A stretch of 64,000 bases of DNA from Rhodoferax sp. BLA1. GTDB lineage: Bacteria > Pseudomonadota > Gammaproteobacteria > Burkholderiales > Burkholderiaceae_C. Both the position numbers and the translations under genes were made by a program. The notes beneath the pieces are model-generated. The model saw only the letters and a program-made list of their open reading frames with translations. It was not told where the DNA came from and did not search any database. Of the stretch, positions 63,738 through 64,000 are shown piece after piece (positions within the stretch are counted from its first letter, which is position 1; every line of letters starts with the position of its first letter). The stretch lies in the NCBI RefSeq assembly GCF_013416775.1, contig NZ_SZVI01000013.1:124001-188000 (forward strand), read 5' to 3'.

Positions 63738-64000
63738 ATGCACGACATCGCGTTTATTTTGGCGGGTTTTTTGGTAGGCACCGTGGTCGGTTTGACCGGG
63801 GTGGGCGGTGGCTCTTTGATGACGCCGATCCTGATTTTTGCCTTTGGTGTCAAGCCCTACATGGCGGTGGGCACCGACCTGCTGTTTGCCGCGTTCACCA
63901 AGATGGGCGGCACAGTCAAGACGGCGCGTTCCGGCCTGGTGCCCTGGCGTGTGGTGGTACACCTGTCGGCGGGCAGCATCCCGGCGGCGCTGGCCACCCT
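63738..64000 (+). CDS. TSUP (TauE/SafE) family transporter, 3-prime end outside window
   Basis: The first 87 codons are visible: MHDIAFILAGFLVGTVVGLT, GVGGGSLMTPILIFAFGVKP and YMAVGTDLLFAAFTKMGGT. The glycine-rich GLTGVGGGSLMTPIL and AVGTDLLFAA are family signatures. It is a membrane transporter for sulfite, sulfonates or similar anions; the rest is not seen. It is the second TSUP protein in this window and only distantly like the one at 18161. About 200 bp separate it from the divergent esterase. Confidence 0.85.
   Translation, partial: MHDIAFILAGFLVGTVVGLTGVGGGSLMTPILIFAFGVKPYMAVGTDLLFAAFTKMGGTVKTARSGLVPWRVVVHLSAGSIPAALAT

Overview
The window looks like chromosomal DNA of a betaproteobacterium of the order Burkholderiales, most likely Comamonadaceae and close to Rhodoferax or Polaromonas. 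The pointers are the block thrS-infC-rpmI-rplT-pheS-pheT-ihfA-merR-tRNA-Pro, a polyhydroxyalkanoate regulator (PhaR), a sigma-70 factor with a long Lys/Ala-rich N-terminal extension, GC-rich codon use, and a dispersed palindromic intergenic repeat (core AAGGGCTAGAGGC) of a kind I associate with that group. Genus is inference; no rRNA gene is present.

Layout. 0-4.5 kb: a partial DUF808 membrane protein, a KASIII-type condensing enzyme, an acetyltransferase, an unknown protein, an alpha/beta hydrolase and a LysE-type exporter. 4.5-8.1 kb: a decayed hybrid histidine kinase overlapping an intact HD-GYP response regulator, followed by gene debris (a second copy of the arsC 3-prime end and a cation diffusion facilitator fragment). 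8.1-12.6 kb: a small secreted Gly/Met-rich protein and a four-gene envelope set (ABC ATPase, FtsX-like permease, LolA-like periplasmic protein, outer-membrane barrel). 12.8-18 kb: an arsenic operon on the minus strand, arsR-arsD-arsA-arsC(LMW-PTP type)-acr3-arsC(glutaredoxin type)-arsH, where arsH is broken. 18-22.5 kb: a TSUP transporter, GST, hybrid histidine kinase and SDR.

22.5-43.5 kb is mostly housekeeping: RNase R, tRNA-Leu(CAG), rimO, phaR, tRNA-Val(GAC), an SDR with a likely MerR/LiuR-type promoter, dnaG, rpoD, tag, tRNA-Pro(GGG), a MerR regulator, ihfA, pheT, pheS, rplT, rpmI, infC with an ATC start, thrS with a leader terminator, and isocitrate lyase with two upstream palindromes.

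43.7-57.9 kb is a polyamine uptake and catabolism region. Eight genes run on the minus strand from puuA through an omega-aminotransferase, potFGHI, a puuC-type aldehyde dehydrogenase and a gamma-glutamylmethylamide-synthetase-like ligase. A divergent MocR/GntR regulator has a perfect palindrome in the shared promoter, and a PuuB-like oxidase and agmatinase-family enzyme follow. Together they could import putrescine or spermidine and degrade it by both gamma-glutamylation and transamination. 58-64 kb: two acetyltransferases, a ClbS/DfsB-like protein, a cadR-cadA heavy-metal efflux pair, an HSL-type esterase and the start of a second TSUP transporter.

The most unusual signals are the dispersed repeat, which forms the ends of rnr and puuA and seems to sit in frame inside dnaG; a nested hairpin element between potH and potI; an rnr gene without an ATG start beside a tRNA; the four-gene envelope system; and the scars of recombination around the arsenic operon.
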